A stretch of DNA of 64,000 nt from Sipunculus nudus (lineage: Eukaryota; Annelida; Sipuncula; Golfingiida; Sipunculidae), in the NCBI GenBank assembly GCA_026874595.1, contig CM049306.1:91090642-91154641 (forward strand), written 5' to 3'. A program made the translations under genes and the position numbers. The notes below the pieces were generated by a model. That model was not told the origin of the DNA, searched no databases, and saw nothing but the letters and a program-made list of their open reading frames with translations. Of the stretch, positions 1-13,020 are shown one piece after another (the first letter of the stretch is position 1; each line of letters starts with the position of its first letter).

Positions 1-1300
1 GGTCATTACAAACCACACACATATGTCTTGAATGTTACCCGCCTCTGCTCTTCTTCTATGTACAGTGAAACATGAGTAATAAGACCACTTGTGGGACTGG
101 CCAAAAGAGGTCTTAAATTTAGCAGTTTTTACCTCAGCTGACTGAAAGTCATATGAGCTATAGAAATCACTCTTTGTCCGTCGTCCGTCTGTATGTCCGT
201 ACGTTAGCAGGGCACAAATCGTAACCACTGAACCTAGAATCCTCTAAATTGACTTTCAAGAAGAAACAGGAAAATCCCTTTGGAAACTAGAAATTAGGTC
301 TATGTTACCCATATCTTCAGAGAAATTGGACTCTTAAATACCCCCTCCCCCGAATAATCAATAAATGAATACAAAAGCTTCAAATATCTTAAGAACTGAT
401 TCATTGATCACCACAATTCTTTGCATGCATATTGGTCACGGAGTGTTTCACAATTTCGTGTAGACTGGTGGCGTCGTTTTTTTTTTTTTTAATTTTACGC
501 ATTTTTTTTCAATTCCTTCAAAGCAGCAGTTGCCCGTTAAGCAGGCACAAATCGTAACCACTAGAACTAGAAACTTTTTACTTCACATGCTGGGGTCTGT
601 TATAAATGTCATAGGAAACCTGAAATAAGGTCTCTGTCACCCATATTCTACGAGCTATTGGGCTAAGAAATATTCCCCCAGAATGATGAAAAATTTGAAA
701 CATAAGCTCTAGTATCTAAAAAACTATTGCATTTATCACCATTATTTTTTTTGCATGGATATTCATCATAGAGTGTTTCATCAGGTCCTGCAGACTGGTG
801 GCGCCACCTGAACTTTTTTTTTCAAAATTTACACATTTTTTCTTTTTTTTTGAGACCTTTAAAGATGTTTGTGTCAGTTAACCAGGAACAAATCTTAACC
901 ACTGGAATTAGAATCTTCTATCTTGACATCAAGAGAGTTCCATCAACAATCTCCTCAGAAACTTTAAATAAGGTTTCTGTTCCAATATCCTCCAAGTTTA
1001 TCTTCCGTTGAATGGGGATAAATGATAAAATTTGTTTTGTGAATGTCTTCTTAGTTAGCTTAACGCATGGGTCACTTGTTCTTATTAGACAGGTCAATCA
1101 CTACCAATGTTAACGCCAATGTCTTTCATACAGGTTGTCCTATATACCTAAATATAGATAGAACCGCTAAAACCTTATATGATGTCATGACTGTTTCACA
1201 AATCCAGTATGACTTTCCTAATATTCAGGTATCTAATTACATCTAATAAGGACAGTTTAAAACCAAATTTTATCACAAAGATATTTCTCGTAATCACTAA
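1..1300. repeat. Segmental-duplication block A, copy 1
   Basis: The block holds several decayed copies of a ~370-bp interspersed unit (gtccgtcgtccgtctg near 178, 'gggcacaaatcgtaaccactg', 'cccatatcttc', poly-C, 'gactggtggcgccacctg'). It matches 32425-33655 and 55690-57225. No coding region was seen. At its right end it contains the sequence gatagaaccgctaaaacctt shared by all three copies. Confidence 0.75.
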
Positions 1301-1508
1301 TGAAATCACTAAATACTGTAAATGTACTTTTAAATACCATAATAATCTTGAAATATATGCTTCGCATTCACATGTGATTTAATTTTATGCTTAATTAAAG
1401 AATTAGGATGAAAAAAAACTGTATCCATTAACTGTTGATTCCACATGCAAAAGATATGAGTGCAGGAGAACGTATATCGTTGAGTGAATTAAGATTAATT
1501 TAATTCCC

Positions 1509-1566
<58 letters not shown>
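1509..1566. repeat. (AT)n microsatellite
   Basis: Pure (AT)n, at the same place as the longer (AT)n array at 37868-37929 in unit 2; unit 3 lacks it at 57440. Confidence 0.9.
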
Positions 1567-1574
<8 letters not shown>

Positions 1575-3090
1575 ATATATTCATTATCATTGAAAAATGT
1601 TCTGGTTAGTTCTACTAAAAATAGACTATCATGTATATGATTAGCAAATATTGTAAGCAAATCCAGGCCAAGAATAAGGAACAAATGAAGCAGGAACTCC
1701 CATTAATCTGTAATTAAGCATAGAGCAGGTCCGTTAGCATATCACAAGAAGTAAAACAAAACTTAATGTTAGATAATGTTGACATAAATTACATATGTTC
1801 CGTAATTGCATAAATTGAACGTACCGGTTGGTGGGCTTTTACGGCGCAATAATAAGGCTACTAAATGGAACTAAAATAAACTGCACGTTTAAAAAAATAG
1901 CAAAGTCGAGGCCGGAAAAGAAAGATGATTCATACCAATCGGTGTTAACACAACAAATTCAGAAAGTTTAAGTCTGTTCGAAGACCTGCTGTGGGTCTTA
2001 GTATGGGGTCATGCAGAAAGGAAATGCTTCTTAAACACGAGCCATAGGCAGGAGTTACCGAAGGGCATATATATATATATATATATATATTTTCCGAATT
2101 AACCACCTTATCTCTTTGGTTTTATTAACTGAAGTGCTACTTATATGATATTTGTCTCCATTTGCAAATAAAAAAAAATGTCAAATATATTTAAAGTGTG
2201 CTATTCTGAGCGTTTCCTTTTCGTTTCTTGCAATTTGACCATGTAAATAATAATTTAAATACTAGTCTATCAGATATAAAGGGCAATTGTGGAAAACCTC
2301 GGTAAAAATAATTAAATTTAGTTGAACATGTGTCCTACCTGAAAATGTTGATACGGTTCTCCATAGAAATGATGATAAACCACGAGTAATCAAAGCTTTA
2401 TGAGTCACGTTTTGGCAAAGAGCGGTGTGATAGTTCACGCCGTCTGGGATATTTGCGAAAGCGGCCACTCACCCGCCAGCTAACAAAGAATGCTATGCAC
2501 ATGGAGGTTCCATCTTATAAAAGGTATGACGCGAGTTCATCTAGATACATATGCGCCTTTATGTTGCTCTTGTATGTTTTATGTTGCACGTTATAAATAA
2601 ACACATACTTAAACTTAACTGAATGTTTGATACTCAGGTAACGAAAACCTGATACAGAGACCGGCAGACATTAAACATCTCTTCATTCCATGTTAAGGTT
2701 TTTATAACATTATTTTGTTGTTAGTCTCGCACATTATTCTTCGTCCAGACACAGAGACCAATTTGTATAAGCAAATTTACAATTAACAAACAAGTATATC
2801 ACAAAAAGCAACTCCCAATATTTGGTCCCTGTACTGCTTTCATGAGTCAATAACTAGTATATTCACTAGAAATATTAGTATCCAATCATTCACCCATAAC
2901 AAGTCAATAAATGTTTATCAGATAGTTGACTGTTAGATCATATAATATCATGTAATAGAGAGGAATAGGGAATATCTATATTTTGGAGGCTTAAAACCTG
3001 ACAGGATGCTTTCCGTAAGGCATACCTACATTTAAAGCAGTATTTCCGACGACATTTTTTTCACACTAGGAAAATATATATATATATGTG
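1567..3090. other. Intergenic duplicated DNA, no gene seen
   Basis: The part at 2100-3090 matches 38020-39030 and partly 57780-58240. The part at 1567-2060 is unit-1-specific. A short (AT)n lies at 2066-2090. No frame shows conserved protein features. Confidence 0.5.
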
Positions 3091-3099
3091 TGTTTTTTT

Positions 3100-4380
3100 T
3101 TATTTTCGGAATCAAGATCGATCTTTGGGACTCAGAATTTTTAACAAGTTTTAACAAAAGCATTTTCTGGTCAATAGCTCGCGGTATATGGGTCACCATG
3201 ACCCAATTTCAGTTTCCCCCGGAGAAATGCGAAGGTCTTCATTTAATATCATGATAAATGAATCTAAAGATAGTGTCTGTCTCCTCAAAACCATTCTGCT
3301 GGTCACTTTAATGCATAATTTTATAGGACACGATAACATTTTTTATAAATTTAAAAGGAGATTTGCCCACGACCAAGGCCTTAATCGTACAATTTCTACC
3401 CATTTGACATTAAGAAACTAAAATCATATGTTTGGCCTGTCACGTGCAGGTGGGATTTGCCAAGATCTCCATGGATATTGTGCTGGAAGATTTTCGGGCT
3501 TAAATATACATTTTGTACCTTACCTTACTGTATTCGTCATGCATTATAAGACTAAGTAACTTTATTTCAGGATTCAAAGAATACTTGCCAGTCGGCTAAG
3601 CTAAACAGAAGAAACTAAAGGGTATTGTGGAAAGTTTCCGATTAAAAAGGTTGGTTCCAAGGTTAATATGGAAATTTTATCAATGTTAAGCATACCGCAG
3701 GAATTAGAATGCATCTCTCACAGTTTATTCTGAGAATTAACATAATCTTATGTTAATGTGTCATGTTGGGGTTGTTTAAAGAACAAACAATAATTTATTA
3801 TAACAGTTTTCGGAGGTCTGTTTGTCATTCTGTCGATATTAGTGCTAAATGGGTGTAAATTTTAGTTTTATTTAAATTTCCTGGTAGGTGGCCCATCGTC
3901 CTATTTCTTATTTCGTCGTGACGATCCACCTGATTGAAAGATAGTTCTTATTGCGGCGAATCCTTTTTTTGGTGAGGTGATCTAGGCTCTCTCGAAGGTA
4001 TTTACTTTTAACTTGGTACTGAATCACAGTTCCAAATTTGTATCATTTGTATCGCAAGTTCATACACCAATACATGAGTCATGGAAAAGCTGATTCATGA
4101 CGCTAATGACTTAGCTCACGGAAACCTACCTACAAAAAGATATATCATATAAAACGGCATGCAGATCAATTATAAACAAATACAAAATACACCTGCTACG
4201 TTACATAAACAGTGGCATCGCAAAGCGGAGTGTCCCCTAACAGGGGCATAATTAGAATGGTGTATTACATAGAGTGAAAATGACGAGGGCAGCACTTTGG
4301 CCAGACCTTTGCTCCTGTGACTTCGAAATAAATAGGGTTCTCCGTCCATGGGTGATTGAGCCATATAAGCAAGATGACAC
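3100..4380. repeat. Dispersed ggtcaccatgaccc repeat and flanking duplicated DNA
   Basis: 3120-3600 matches single units of the arrays at 39060-40060 and 61800-63400. 3560-4080 matches 63470-63960. A perfect IR3 palindrome GGGTCACCATGACCC lies at 3190-3204. 3990-4210 has a second copy in the same unit at about 6540-6770. Confidence 0.6.
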
Positions 4381-4389
4381 TGACAATAG

Positions 4390-5700
4390 TTAGTCAAATG
4401 GTTTTGCCTAAAATGTGGTCCACAAGCTTTGCAAAAATTGAGCGCTGTGGCCGTGACCGTTGACTTTGTGACCTCAAAATCAATACGGTTTTTTATCTAA
4501 AATCGGGGGAGCCATATATACAAGATGAATGTTTTTATCTTACGGTTTTGCTTAAATGTGTCAACAAGCTTTTTCCAGAAGAGGGCCTTGTGGCCGAGAC
4601 CTTTGATCCTGTGACCTCAAAATCGATAGGGTTCTCCGTCCATGGGTGAGTAAGCCATATGAGCAGGATGACACTGAAACGTGTTATTCATATGGCTTTG
4701 CCTCAAATAGTCCCACAAGCTTTGCACAAATTGAGCGCTGTGGCCGTGGCCTTTGACCTCATGACCTCAAAATCGATACTTTTTTATCTAAATTCGGGGG
4801 AGCCATATTTGCAAGATGAAATGTTTTGGTCAAACGATTTGGCTTTAAATGGGTTCGCAAGCTTTTCCAATAAGTGGGCCCTGCTGCCGTGAATTTTGAT
4901 TCTTAGACCTCTAAATCGATAGGGGTTTTCACCTATAAATGGAAAAGCCATATTTGCAGGGTGAAAAGTTTGGGTTCAACGGTTTGGCTTTCAATGGGTC
5001 CACAATATTTTTTCAAGAAGTGGGCCCTGTGGCTGTTATCTTTGACCCATTTGACCCCTTAATCGAAAGGATTCCGGATCAATGGGGGGATGAGCCATAT
5101 TGCCAGATGAAATGTTTTGGTCAAACAGTTTCGCTTTAAATAGGTCAACACCTTTTTCAGGAAGCGGGACCTGTGGCTGTTACCTTTGACCCCTTGACCC
5201 CAAAATCGATAGGTTTCCTCATCCATTGGTGGGTGAGCCTTATTGCAAGATGAACGGTTTTGGTCAAACCGTTTGCTTTAAAATGGGTAAACAAAATTTT
5301 TCAAGAAGTAGGTCCTGTGGCCGTGACCTTTGACCTCATGACATCAACATCGATAGGGTTCTTCATCTATGGGTTATGAGCCATATTTGCAAGGTGAAAG
5401 GTTTGGGTCCAACGGGTTGGCTTTCAATGGGTCCACAACATTTTTTCAGGAAGTGGGCCCTGTGACTGTGACCTTTGATCCCGTGTCCTCAAAATTTGAT
5501 AGGGGTCTTTATTCAGGGGTAGCTGAGCCACATGTACAACATGAAACGTTTTAGGCAAACGGTATGGCTTTAAATGGGTCCACAAACTTTTTCAGGAAGC
5601 GGCTCCTGTGACCCTCTTGACCCCAAAATCGATAGGTTTTTCATGTATGGATGGGTGGGCCATATGTGCAAGATCAAAGGTTTTGGTCAAGCCAATTCCT
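4390..5700. repeat. Tandem repeat, ~145-bp unit, about nine copies
   Basis: The phrase acctcaaaatcgatagg recurs near 4470, 4614, 4764, 4908, 5056, 5200, 5341, 5486 and 5620. Each unit carries 'agccatatttgcaagatgaaa', 'ggtttggctttaaatgggtc' and a TGACCTTTGACC-like block. The array ends in acagacgtacagacggacg. Open frames inside come from the repeat. Confidence 0.85.
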
Positions 5701-8700
5701 GACGAACAGACGTACAGACGGACGCACGAACGGAGGCGTTACAGTATCCCTAAGTTGCGAGGGCATAATAACAAAGTTGAGGGGTCATTCTGTCTTGCTA
5801 GGAGTCCTATAAATGTACAAGCACGCATGTAAATGTGTGAATGTATAAATGTCAGTCAACAAATACCTCTGGGTGTATGCAAATCTGTGTCATATTATAC
5901 TCGTAGCCAAGAGCAACCATTTATAACTAGATTGCGTAATATCCCCGAGTGAGATGAGGTGAATATTGGCTCTGTGAAGCTGCACTCTCTCGTTTACTCC
6001 GATCAGTAAATGTGGCGACCCACTAACGTCAGTGCTAAACCCCTTGACGTATACGCCAAGCACACAACAGCTTTGATTCATGAGTGTACGAGTGTCACAT
6101 AGAAGTACACTACCACGCAACTTAAAGGAAAGTTTATTTATACGGTATCAGCTACTAGGAACAATTTTTTTACAATATTGAGTGTATCATTTGTCACCGT
6201 TGGAGTAAGTTTACATTAAACCACCGCCAACCCAACAAACCAATCAAACGACCAACCAACGGAAATAGATGATTTTACTCCTGTTGTCTTAAAAAACTGT
6301 ATAAATACTTAATACATTAACATAATTCCGTTCCCCTGTTCCTCTAACATAATATTTCCCTGTATTTGCTTTATTTGTTTTATATTTTTTTTCGTTTTAT
6401 TCATTATAAATCTGGTGGAAAACCGAAGATAGCCTGACTTGTAAAAAATTGTTTTCAAATGCACTGATCCACCTGACTAAAGAATTCATCCACTTAATAT
6501 GGATCTTATTGTGGGTGTTGCTATGCGCTCTCTGAGTGAATTTATTTTAACATGGTGCTTAATCACAGTTCCCAAAATGTATTATTTGTATCGCAAGTCC
6601 ATATTGCATTGCATGCGTTATGGCTGAGTAAGTAAGAAAAGCTTATTCATGACGCTGATTACTGGGCTCAAGAAAACCTAGTAACACTAAAAAGAATATA
6701 TATCATAGTGAATAACATGCTGGTCAGATATAAGCAAATACAAAAGGCATCTGCTATGTTGCATTGATAACCGAGTTTAGGGATTTCTTATGGTTTGCTA
6801 GGAGTCCTATATGTGATGTGTACATGCACGATAGAAAAAAGCAGATCCGGTTATCCTGACACCGAAATTGGGATATATATGCGAGTTGAGCCTCAGATAA
6901 ATCTTCAGGTTTTCAACATCAGACAAATGGTTTCATAACGAACCCTAATAGATAAGATTTCCATTAAAAAATGTTTACCATGTATACTCAATAAACCTAG
7001 ATATACCTTCTACAATTTATCATAAACCCTGATAGGACACTGTCAGACCCCATTAAAGATCAAGCATGTCAGCTATTATTTAGCGCGCTGACAAACGACA
7101 GTGACCGGGATTTAATTATGCTAAATATACCAGAAAGTGAAATCCTCGAACTGTTTAAGTGATGATATCATGGCATCCACTGAATTCATGTGTACCAATT
7201 GGACATTTCACGTTAAAGTCCAATCAAGCATATTGTTATAATATGAATTGTCATCCAAACTATTTCAATGACATGGGTCCCATTACTTTAGCAGTATCTC
7301 AGACAGTTGTGTGAACATTACTTATTTCAACTCTCTTAAGGGAGAAATCGACAAGACCACCTGCAAGGAAGGCACAGCTTTGGAAATATTCAAAGGCTGC
7401 AGATGGCTGAATGCATATTGGCAGCTTGTCCCTGCTTTTTAGTGGTTGAAAAGTTTAATGTTTGTTTTTTTTACTATTACATTTTTATTCCTTATATCTT
7501 GAGATAGAAAATGGAAATATAGAATAATATTATTAAGAATATAATTTACACCTTATCAGGAAATTATTTAACAAAAAAGATAAATCAGTCTTCATTTTAA
7601 AATCTGTCAACCCTGCTTATGGTGGTTAAGGTCATTGCTCAAATGTTCAGCCTTGACAGTTGCTTATTGGATCATGTTATGTGAAACGCACTAAACATAT
7701 GACGCCCGTGGGAATGTGACAACAAATAGAGCTCTATTATCTATAGGTATATATCTATCGTGGTCAGGGATGAATGGGTATAATTGTTCAAGCACTTGCA
7801 AACTGGATAAAAGTCCTTGTACCCTGGTTTAAAGCATTCCCGTCTCGTTACCAGAAATAAATGTAAATTCTGACCAAGTGCCAAAAATACCCGGCTCACT
7901 GAGGTCATCACTTTATTTTGTTTGAGTCATGCAGACTTCAATATGAGTTTATGCAAACACGAGGGATAAAGCTGGCTGCCTGACCACCTATGTTAATTTA
8001 ACGGGGCATTTAGAAAAACTTAGTACATACTAAGGGCTTATCCTGATGACTTACACTTAAGTAGCTATATCGTGCTGAATCTGCATCAGCTGATGGTGAA
8101 GTGACGATTGCTTCATATGGCACTGTTTTTCATTCTGTCTGGCATTATTACCTCCTCTTACATTAGGAAAGGTCCGGGTTTATTCGGAACGGGTTGAAGT
8201 GATATGGTCGAGTTGATTTGGTTCAAGTTTACTGGTGAAGTTATTTATAGATAGCGACACGACAAAACAATTATGAAATATAATCAAAATGATTATTTTT
8301 CGGGGAACATTTGGTACATTGCCCCCTTAGTAAATATTGGGCATCGTTACCCACACTTCAAGACAAAAATTAAGAAAAGGGCGTTCCCAACTTTGGTCAA
8401 TAAGGAGTTACATGACAAAGAGTGCCACCAACGGTATTTATAATAAGGACTTCATATGAAATTCATGACTTTGCCGTGTTCATGGTACCTAACTATTTAG
8501 AGCGAATTGGATATATTTAGTAACTGCCATATGTTAATTATGAGGTGTAACTACATCTATGTAAAGTCAGCTCCCGGATGGAATTTTATCGGGGGGGGGG
8601 GAGGCAGATGAAGGTTATGAAGCATGGACTCAGGATCTAATATTCCAACGGCCCTAAGCAAGGCAATAAGAAATAGAAATTTGGGATTATTTTCATAAAC
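5701..8700. other. Intergenic, no gene seen
   Basis: AT-rich DNA. 6490-6800 is a second copy of 3990-4210. A G10 run lies near 8590. Frames are short and show no conserved features. The part beyond 8700 starts matching unit 2 at 40620. Confidence 0.45.
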
Positions 8701-9533
8701 TCGACACACAAATTCCTGAAAAAAATCGGAGGAGCCATTATTTGGCTTTATCGACTAGAATGAAAAAAAATCCCCTTGAAAATAATATAGCAATGTAATT
8801 AATCTATTACAAATAACACAGTCTATTTCTTACCACGTACCACGTATACGTCTGGTCATATCACTATATTAACAGCCATGGTTGGCAAAATGTCACACAT
8901 GTACAGTCTTATGCTTCAGGAGAACCGGGAGGTTGGACAAAATCAATTGTGCGTTTTATCATTGATTCTATTTTTCAATCTATTAAAATAATTGGCTCCT
9001 TCATCCACTTATGTATCAAACTGTGCGATCATATGAAAGTTTTCTAGAGAATATCCAGCAAATTTAAATGGAGACTAGGAAAAAAAACTTTTATAGGGTT
9101 ATATGGAAGTTTTACGGAAGGATATATTTGATAAATGAAAAAATGTGTAGGTGTAATTGATAATCAAAAACTAATTATTTAACAGCTAAAGATTAAATTC
9201 CAGGAAAGTGTGCCCAGTATTCTTGAATGAGAATACCAATGGTATGCATCGTAAGGCCTAGTATGCCTTCAGAGATTCTACACACGTTACAGCCATACAT
9301 CGCTTTTTGACACAATTAAATTTGTACTTTATTCAATGTACCCCCTCGTGATACAATGCAAAATCCAAAAAAAAACCAAAAAAACAGAAAGGCCAAGCAT
9401 AAGAATGAACTAGAATACGGGTAGTCGACAAGCGACTACGTGTATCCGCCCAAATCAGATTGGAACGGGTGAAGTGAGGCATCAATTGAGTGGCAAGGGG
9501 AAATAGAGTGAGGTGTGTTGCATATTAGCATGG

Positions 9534-10640
9534 ATGTCTGCAGCCGAAATGTGTATGTAGGTTGTGCCACCTACAACGAATCCAGAAAGCTGTCCAAGCT
9601 GTATACATATGCAAGATTTTAGGCAAATATCAAACCACTACATGTATATGAGTGATTTTATCCCACAGCAGAAGGACTTGTGCAAAAATGGTGGCAGTTG
9701 GCGCCAATTTTGTGTATGATTACGAGCTATGTGAGATCTATACACATGCAAAATTTCTGGGGGATATGTCCAACCAGTCCTGAGATATTAGCCTGATGTC
9801 TGCAGCGTTAACATATATGTTGTTGGCGCCACCTGCCAAATAATTCGAGAAAGCTATCCAAGATGTATACACACGAAAAATTTTTAGGCATATAAGTCAA
9901 ACCACCATAGAGATATGAGTGATTTTAGCCCACGGCAGACAAACAGACGCTGTGCTAAAATGTTTGCAGGTGGCCCTTCAGAGTTGTGTATTATAAAGAG
10001 CTATGTGAGATCTATACACACGCATAATTTTGGCCCAATCGATCAAACTATTCTCGAGATATGAGCTTGGATGTCTGCAGCGTGAATGTGAATGTAGGTG
10101 GCGCCACCTGCCAAAAAAAAAATCGAAAAAGCTCTCCAAGATGTATACACACGCAGACTTTTTAGGCAGATAAGTCAAACCACTACAGAGATATGAATGA
10201 TTTTAGCCCACGGCAGACAAACAGACTGACGCTGCGCTAAAATGTTTGCAGGTGGCCCTTCAGGTTTGAGTATGATAAAGAGCTATGTGAGATCTATACA
10301 CATGCAAAATTTTGGCCCAATTGGTCAAACGGTTGGGATATGAGCTAGGATGTCTGCAGCGTGAATGTGAATGTAGGTGGCGCCACCTATCATAAAATCA
10401 AGAAACATATCCAAGATGTACACTTATGCCGAATTTCATGTGAATTAGTCAAACCACTGCAGAGTGATTTTATCCTAAGGCAGATGAACAGATGGACACT
10501 GTGCAAACATGGTTGCAGGTGGCGTACATTTTTTTTTCCTGATCGGTCAAACGGTTCCCGAGATATGGTGGTTTATGTATGGAAACATACGCATACATGG
10601 ACGCTGGGCAGAGAGAAAAGGTCAGAGGTCAAAACAAAAT
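9534..10640. repeat. Tandem repeat, 262-279-bp unit, about four copies, with a GGTGGCGCCACC palindrome
   Basis: atgtctgcagcg begins units at 9534, 9796, 10071 and 10350. Each unit has 'ggtggcgccacct', 'aagatgtatacacac', 'gatatgagtgattttagccca' and 'gagctatgtgagatctataca'. aggtggcgccacct is a perfect 14-bp palindrome. A (ggc)n run follows at 10724-10744. No counterpart array was seen in unit 2. Confidence 0.8.
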
Positions 10641-10759
10641 CGGGGCGCAGCATGTGACCCTAACATAATCCCAGGTTTCGTAAAATTCCGCTCAGCGGTT
10701 ACGCAGGAGTTCTCCGGACACCTACGCGGCGGCGGCGGCGGCCGGCTGAAAACATAGTA

Positions 10760-11540
10760 TCCGCGAAACCCTGTTTTGGCGGATACAGTTAGATAGAAAA
10801 AATTATAACATTAATCTAGTTCTAGTTTATACATCCTGTCAGAGGGAAACCTAGCTATGCACGGCCAGTGGAGCAATGTAAAACAGATTACATAAAACAG
10901 GTGAGGGCTGCATCACCCACAACACACCACTGTCATTAAGGGCTGGATTGATGTAAACAATGCTTGACATGGTGTCTGAAAACTTGAATAAAAGCTCCTC
11001 TTTTCGCTCAATTCCTTTGAAATTTTAGATTTTAAAAGAATAATTTAAAATTCATGTAAATATGCTGAGAAAATATAATCAATAGTGCGTACAGGGGAGA
11101 AATGTGTCATGTGAAAGTTTGGCAAAATTTAAGGTATTATTTTTATTTTTATGCTATTAAATTAAATATATTCTAACTCTTATTTCCGGTATACAGTTAA
11201 ACGTTTATTAAATAAAGCTACATGCTTAAAAAGGGCTGTCTAGCTTTCAAAAGTAAGTATGTAAGAAGTTTAAATATCTTTCCTGATAATTTTCATAATG
11301 TACACTATGTTTGGGCCCATATCTCCTACAAATTACAGAATAAAGACCTTTTCTCTACGAAATTTATAGGAAACATATTGAGAAAAAGTTATATAAAATA
11401 TAACTAAAATAACACCATTGGTTAGGATATTAGGCAGTCTAAAGGGTAATTTTAATGGAAAAATGGAGGTTTTTCCTAGAAAAAAAAAACAGTTTGGAAA
11501 AAAAACAAAGGACATGACATGTCCCCGCGTGAAGGAGCTT
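10760..11540. other. Intergenic, no gene seen
   Basis: AT-rich sequence downstream of the tandem array and before the LRR relict; the small frames have no recognisable features. Confidence 0.45.
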
Positions 11541-12149
11541 CAACATCTTATAATGTCTGCTAACATTATTTCTAGTCTTTGCGGTATTTCTTTCAACAAG
11601 CTTTCACACTGTTGATCTGATTGTTCCTCAAAACTAGCAGTCTCATTTGCTTCAGGCTGGATAAATACTCAAGATCAAGTGACGTCAGCTTGTTGTAGGC
11701 CATATTAAGGCCCGTCAGTTAAGGAAGTTTATTGAAAGATATAAAACCATGATCAATTTTTCTAGATTCTTCATGTAAGGAAATAAAACACCTTTTGTTT
11801 TACCTAGTCTGTTGCTTGAAACAAACAATGTATCCAGAGTCTGGTGAGGAATGCTTGGAATTCTGTTGAACTCATTTTCCGAAAGGTCCATGACTGACGC
11901 CTTTGGGAACTAATGGAAAGCTGCATCCAAAGCACATAATTTTTATCCGTCATGTTTATGCATACCACAGAGTCTAGTGGTAGTCGGTAGTATAGAGTCA
12001 AAGGGTAGTCGGACAGGATCTGGTATGTACAATCAATAAAAGTGTTGTTTGTACATCTGCAGTTAGGAATGACGCACCCATTACCGAAATTACCGATTGG
12101 TCACTGACAAGACGATAAATACCATAAAATTTGCCTTTATGAGTTCCAT
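11540..12149 (-). pseudogene. Broken leucine-rich-repeat receptor-like gene (unit 1)
   Basis: ATG at 12147-12149 opens a signal-peptide-like MELIKANFMVFIVLSV. In shifted frames this is followed by a Cys-rich LRR N-cap (GCVIPNCRCTNNTFIDC). Next are LRRs: MDLSENEFNRIPSIPHQTL, LFVSSNRLG and MAYNKLTSLDLEYLSSLKQM, then LLVLRNNQI. At least two frameshifts and stops (one just before LTGLNMAYN) break it. The pattern of signal, LRR cap and LRRs suits a Toll-like or LRR-Ig receptor, but no TIR domain is visible. It was found by reading all minus-strand frames. Confidence 0.7.
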
Positions 12150-12429
12150 ATTTTGTCGCCCCTGTCCGCACCGATAAGGCGATAGTTTTCTCTATTTTGG
12201 CACTGCCAATGGATAAAATCTACTCTCTATAGCATTTACCGGTTTATTGAAACACAGCCAAGCAATATATATAAATATAAAAGCATGGTAATGTTTGAGG
12301 CCTATGGTAATTGTTTCTCCTATTTGCCGAATGTATTTGAATGCTATTATTGCAACTGCAATACTGCAATACTGTATAAGAGATATCCTTGTTTATTTTT
12401 TGTTTGAAAAACCTGAGAGTGGTGAAATG

Positions 12430-12681
12430 TAATTACCGATTAATTTAACAAACCCGGAGGGCAAGACACGTTCAGTTAAAGCAGTGTTCACTACCAAAGG
12501 AGCGTCAGTTAAAGTAAGAGCTTTTAAGAAAGGTAACTATACGTGTACTGCGATTAACGATTTTCGCATTAATTCTGAGTTGTTCTATGTCAATATTACA
12601 GGATATTCAGAAAGGGGCCAATATTTCCCATTAATTTTCTCGGCTCCTGTGTATCTTGTCTTTTTGAGTTGCTGTTCATAG
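12430..12681 (+). pseudogene. Ig-like domain exon fragment
   Basis: The open frame LPINLTNPEGKTRSVKAVF... contains VKVRAFKKGNYTCTAIND, the F-strand pattern (G-x-Y-x-C-x-A) of an Ig domain, then a G-strand-like LFYVNITG and a hydrophobic end before TAG/TAA. It begins after a stop and has no partner B-strand cysteine upstream, so only the C-terminal half is present. It lies next to, but on the opposite strand from, the LRR remnant. Confidence 0.5.
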
Positions 12682-12775
12682 TGTTTTCTTTTAAGTTTGT
12701 AAGTTACAAATAAAAGGTAACCATTTGGAGCCGAACGGCAAAGCTAAGGAATGCCCACCTTCCAATTTTTGTATG

Positions 12776-12778
<3 letters not shown>

Positions 12779-12871
<93 letters not shown>

Positions 12872-12975
12872 TGGAAAGGGTATACACAGAAAAATGGTTC
12901 ACTGCCAGTGAACCACTTTTCTGTGTATACCCTTTTCATCTATAAAAACAATGAACCAGCATGGCTATTCATACA

Positions 12976-13018
<43 letters not shown>
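12779..13018. repeat. (AT)n microsatellite block
   Basis: Three (AT)n runs separated by acacat and by the palindrome. Frames across it (poly-YI) are artefacts. Confidence 0.85.
12866..12944. repeat. 79-bp near-perfect palindrome between (AT)n arrays
   Basis: Arms 12866-12904 and 12906-12944 (39 nt each) pair with two mismatches around a single central base at 12905; core tggttcactgccagtgaacca. (AT)n tracts lie on both sides (about 12779-12865 and 12977-13018). Confidence 0.85.

Positions 13019-13020
<2 letters not shown>

Noticed and set aside
4170-5832. Several small frames within the 145-bp array (e.g. EKPYLQGEKFGFNGLAFNGS)
   Set aside because: They arise because the repeat unit happens to be open in one frame; units differ by indels that break any longer frame.
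9534-10640. CRISPR-like array
   Set aside because: Units are 262-279 bp of continuous repeat without short repeats and unique spacers, and the DNA is animal.
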